This document shows, piece after piece, positions 62,652-64,000 of a DNA stretch of 64,000 nucleotides (within the stretch, counting starts at the first letter, position 1; the number at the start of each line of letters is the position of its first letter). The translations under genes and the position numbers were made by a program. The stretch is taken from NCBI GenBank assembly GCA_025517425.1, contig JAOPJY010000005.1, forward strand, positions 1 to 64,000, read 5' to 3'. Below the pieces are notes generated by a model, which had not been told where the DNA came from, searched no databases, and saw only the letters and a program-made list of their open reading frames with translations. Source of the stretch: Halobacteria archaeon AArc-dxtr1 (GTDB lineage: Archaea > Halobacteriota > Halobacteria > Halobacteriales > Natrialbaceae).

Positions 62652-63532
62652 CGTGGCGCCAGGCGACTCGCGAGGAGATCTACAGGTACTACACCGAGGA
62701 GTTCCCCTCGTACCGTGACGAACTCCCGTCGTTCATTACAGCGAAGGGGCCGAAACAGTACGCGCTTGCGTTTCGGGAACCCCACCCGGTCCGGAAAGAT
62801 GGAGTCCCAGACAAGGACTTCATCCGACGAGATACGTGGCAGACGAACATCTCAGGTGAGCGGACCACGGCTGCGTTCCACGACTTCGACGACGTCCTCG
62901 AGTTCATCCGCCACCCTGCACGAAACGATCCACTCGGTCGGAGTGACTTCGCGCTCGCAGATCCCGACTTGCTCGACAAACCGGGCCCATGTCCTGATGC
63001 GGTCTACTACGCCCTCGATCACTGGGAACGGCCATGGGTGCTCCTCGTCGATATCGACTCGAAAACGATAGCACGAGAGCGAGCAACGCAAGCAGTATCG
63101 GACGAGAATGTTTCAGAGGATAGCGAGGCACTGCTCGATGCCGCGGGAATTCTCGAAGCAGACCCAGCAGGCTACCCGTATTCTTTCGAGGATATCGAAC
63201 GGGCCATCGAGTACGGCTTCGAGGTGCGAGAGATCTTCGAGGACGACTTTAACGCCGAGGAGACACTGGTGGTGTACAGCGGCCAGGGCGTTCACGTCTA
63301 TCTCCTCGATACTGATCCTTCTCATCGGTACGATGCCAAGAGTCGAGAAGTGCTGAACGATCTTTTGCAAGACACCTACGAGATACCCATCGACCCAGTG
63401 GTAACCGCCGACCGCCGTCGGGTTGCCCGGCTCCCCTACTCGTTGCACGCTGATGTCTGCAGTATCGTCACGCCGGTCGAGAGCCCGAACTTCGACGTTC
63501 GGTCTGCGACACCGGAGGTGCTCCAAGAATGA
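62648..63532 (+). CDS. Archaeo-eukaryotic primase (PriS-like)
   Basis: 294 residues. Primase fold motifs: VLLVDIDSKT (DxD metal site) near 135, YSGQGVHVYLLD near 211 (the Ser-Gly-x-Gly-x-His box) and DRRRVARLPYSLHADVCSIV near 255-275 (basic and His motif). This is the catalytic small subunit type found in archaeal PriS and in plasmid/viral AEPs. It overlaps the coupling protein gene and the next gene by four bases each, so it is made with the transfer apparatus and may prime the strand after transfer or in plasmid replication. Confidence 0.85.
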   Translation: MTWRQATREEIYRYYTEEFPSYRDELPSFITAKGPKQYALAFREPHPVRKDGVPDKDFIRRDTWQTNISGERTTAAFHDFDDVLEFIRHPARNDPLGRSDFALADPDLLDKPGPCPDAVYYALDHWERPWVLLVDIDSKTIARERATQAVSDENVSEDSEALLDAAGILEADPAGYPYSFEDIERAIEYGFEVREIFEDDFNAEETLVVYSGQGVHVYLLDTDPSHRYDAKSREVLNDLLQDTYEIPIDPVVTADRRRVARLPYSLHADVCSIVTPVESPNFDVRSATPEVLQE

Positions 63533-64000
63533 GCCGGTCGACGCCTGTCAAGGACGAGCGTGCCGCCTATCGCGTTGCGACGCTCCCGCTCGAATACGGC
63601 ACAACCCGCATCAACCAGCTGTTCACGCGGGGCTACAATCGATACATCGTCGACGGGGAAAACCAACCAGTCGATCTGTTAAACGACCTCGAGCGGTTCG
63701 GGACAGCGGCGTTCAAGGAAGACGTCAGGGCCAATGCCGCAGAAGAGCCCTTTGTCGATGAACCGGGAACACTCGCCGTGCTCGCGACGTTGAGTGCGAT
63801 CTGCGTCAAGACACACCCGAAGTTCGAGCACGCGCCGCCGCGAAAGGTGCAGGTCCTCTACGATATTCGCGAACTGTACGTCAACAACCTCGCCTCCCTC
63901 CTTCGAGAGTTCGGTGATGGGAGTCTTCAACAGAATATCGCAGAGGTGCTGTACGCGAAAGCCCCCGGAGAGGATGGTCCACACCCCGGCCGTGTTTGTA
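63529..64000 (+). CDS. Unknown protein coupled to the primase (cut by window edge)
   Basis: 157 codons visible, open to the right edge. Sequence MSRSTPVKDERAAYRVATLP and LATLSAICVKTHPKFEHAPP; Cys-poor, mixed charge, likely helical (VLYDIRELYVNNLASLLREF). I do not recognise the family. The ATGA overlap with the primase gene suggests a partner, for example a large-subunit-like or DNA-binding protein; this is inference. Confidence 0.7.
   Translation, partial: MSRSTPVKDERAAYRVATLPLEYGTTRINQLFTRGYNRYIVDGENQPVDLLNDLERFGTAAFKEDVRANAAEEPFVDEPGTLAVLATLSAICVKTHPKFEHAPPRKVQVLYDIRELYVNNLASLLREFGDGSLQQNIAEVLYAKAPGEDGPHPGRVC

Noticed and set aside
1-64000. tRNA and rRNA genes
   Set aside because: I found no cloverleaf-like T-loop or anticodon-stem pattern and no rRNA-like stretch while reading both strands; a covariance search would be needed to exclude them fully.

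Overview
The window looks like part of a large haloarchaeal plasmid or megaplasmid. Evidence: acidic proteins, GC-rich codons in the backbone genes, an Orc1/Cdc6 initiator with its own origin repeats, archaeal TATA-binding proteins, archaeal-type primase, twin-arginine lipoprotein signals, a ParA-type partition operon and many small protein families I know only from haloarchaeal plasmids. There are no rRNA or tRNA genes and no CRISPR array that I can see. Assignments rest on motifs read by eye; DUF names are from memory.

Layout. 1-4333 (minus): Rad50/SbcC-like ATPase (cut by the window edge) and its Mre11/SbcD-like nuclease. 4334-7863 (plus): small plasmid proteins and an AbiE-like pair (winged-helix regulator plus nucleotidyltransferase). 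8112-12926 (minus): a repair-type operon of DUF1998 helicase (MrfA-like), RNase H-fold exonuclease (MrfB-like) and a Cas4-like Fe-S protein. 13199-15626: a broken small gene, an ArdC-like antirestriction protein, a SWIM zinc-finger protein and a small helical protein. 15627-18457: replication origin, with orc1/cdc6 flanked by about ten 24-bp repeats and an AT-rich segment between two inverted copies. 18423-20850: remnant of a family B DNA polymerase, a KOW-like protein and a DUF2254-like membrane protein. 21057-38204: defence island (HEPN protein, decayed IS66 element, GmrSD-like type IV enzyme, complete type I restriction system, adenine methyltransferase plus second HEPN protein) with two divergent TBP genes inside it. 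38205-40506: partition region. 40594-44166: tyrosine recombinase and an intact insertion sequence with target duplications. 44266-50284: a divergent pair, metallopeptidase and a 1612-residue sacsin-like ATPase/DUF3883 protein. 51663-64000: one overlapping operon encoding a conjugation-type secretion apparatus (surface protein, lipoprotein, VirB6-like membrane protein, VirB4 ATPase, VirD4-like coupling ATPase) ending in an archaeo-eukaryotic primase and an unknown partner.

How it fits together: Orc1 and its repeats replicate the element, ParA and its partner segregate it, the right-hand operon probably transfers it, and ArdC may shield incoming DNA from restriction. The middle carries several restriction or toxic systems with AT-richer genes and decayed mobile elements, as expected for an accessory island.

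Three repeat families are not explained by the genes. (1) Four copies of a spaced 9-bp inverted repeat (TTAACCAAC / GTTGGTTAA), all intergenic and 33, 33, 31 and 32 bp apart start to start. (2) Six copies of a T-run followed by a hairpin whose loop is conserved but whose stem varies, each 40-85 bases before a plasmid gene. (3) At least eleven long near-perfect palindromes spread through the transposase gene at 42336-44090, one of them enclosing its start codon.
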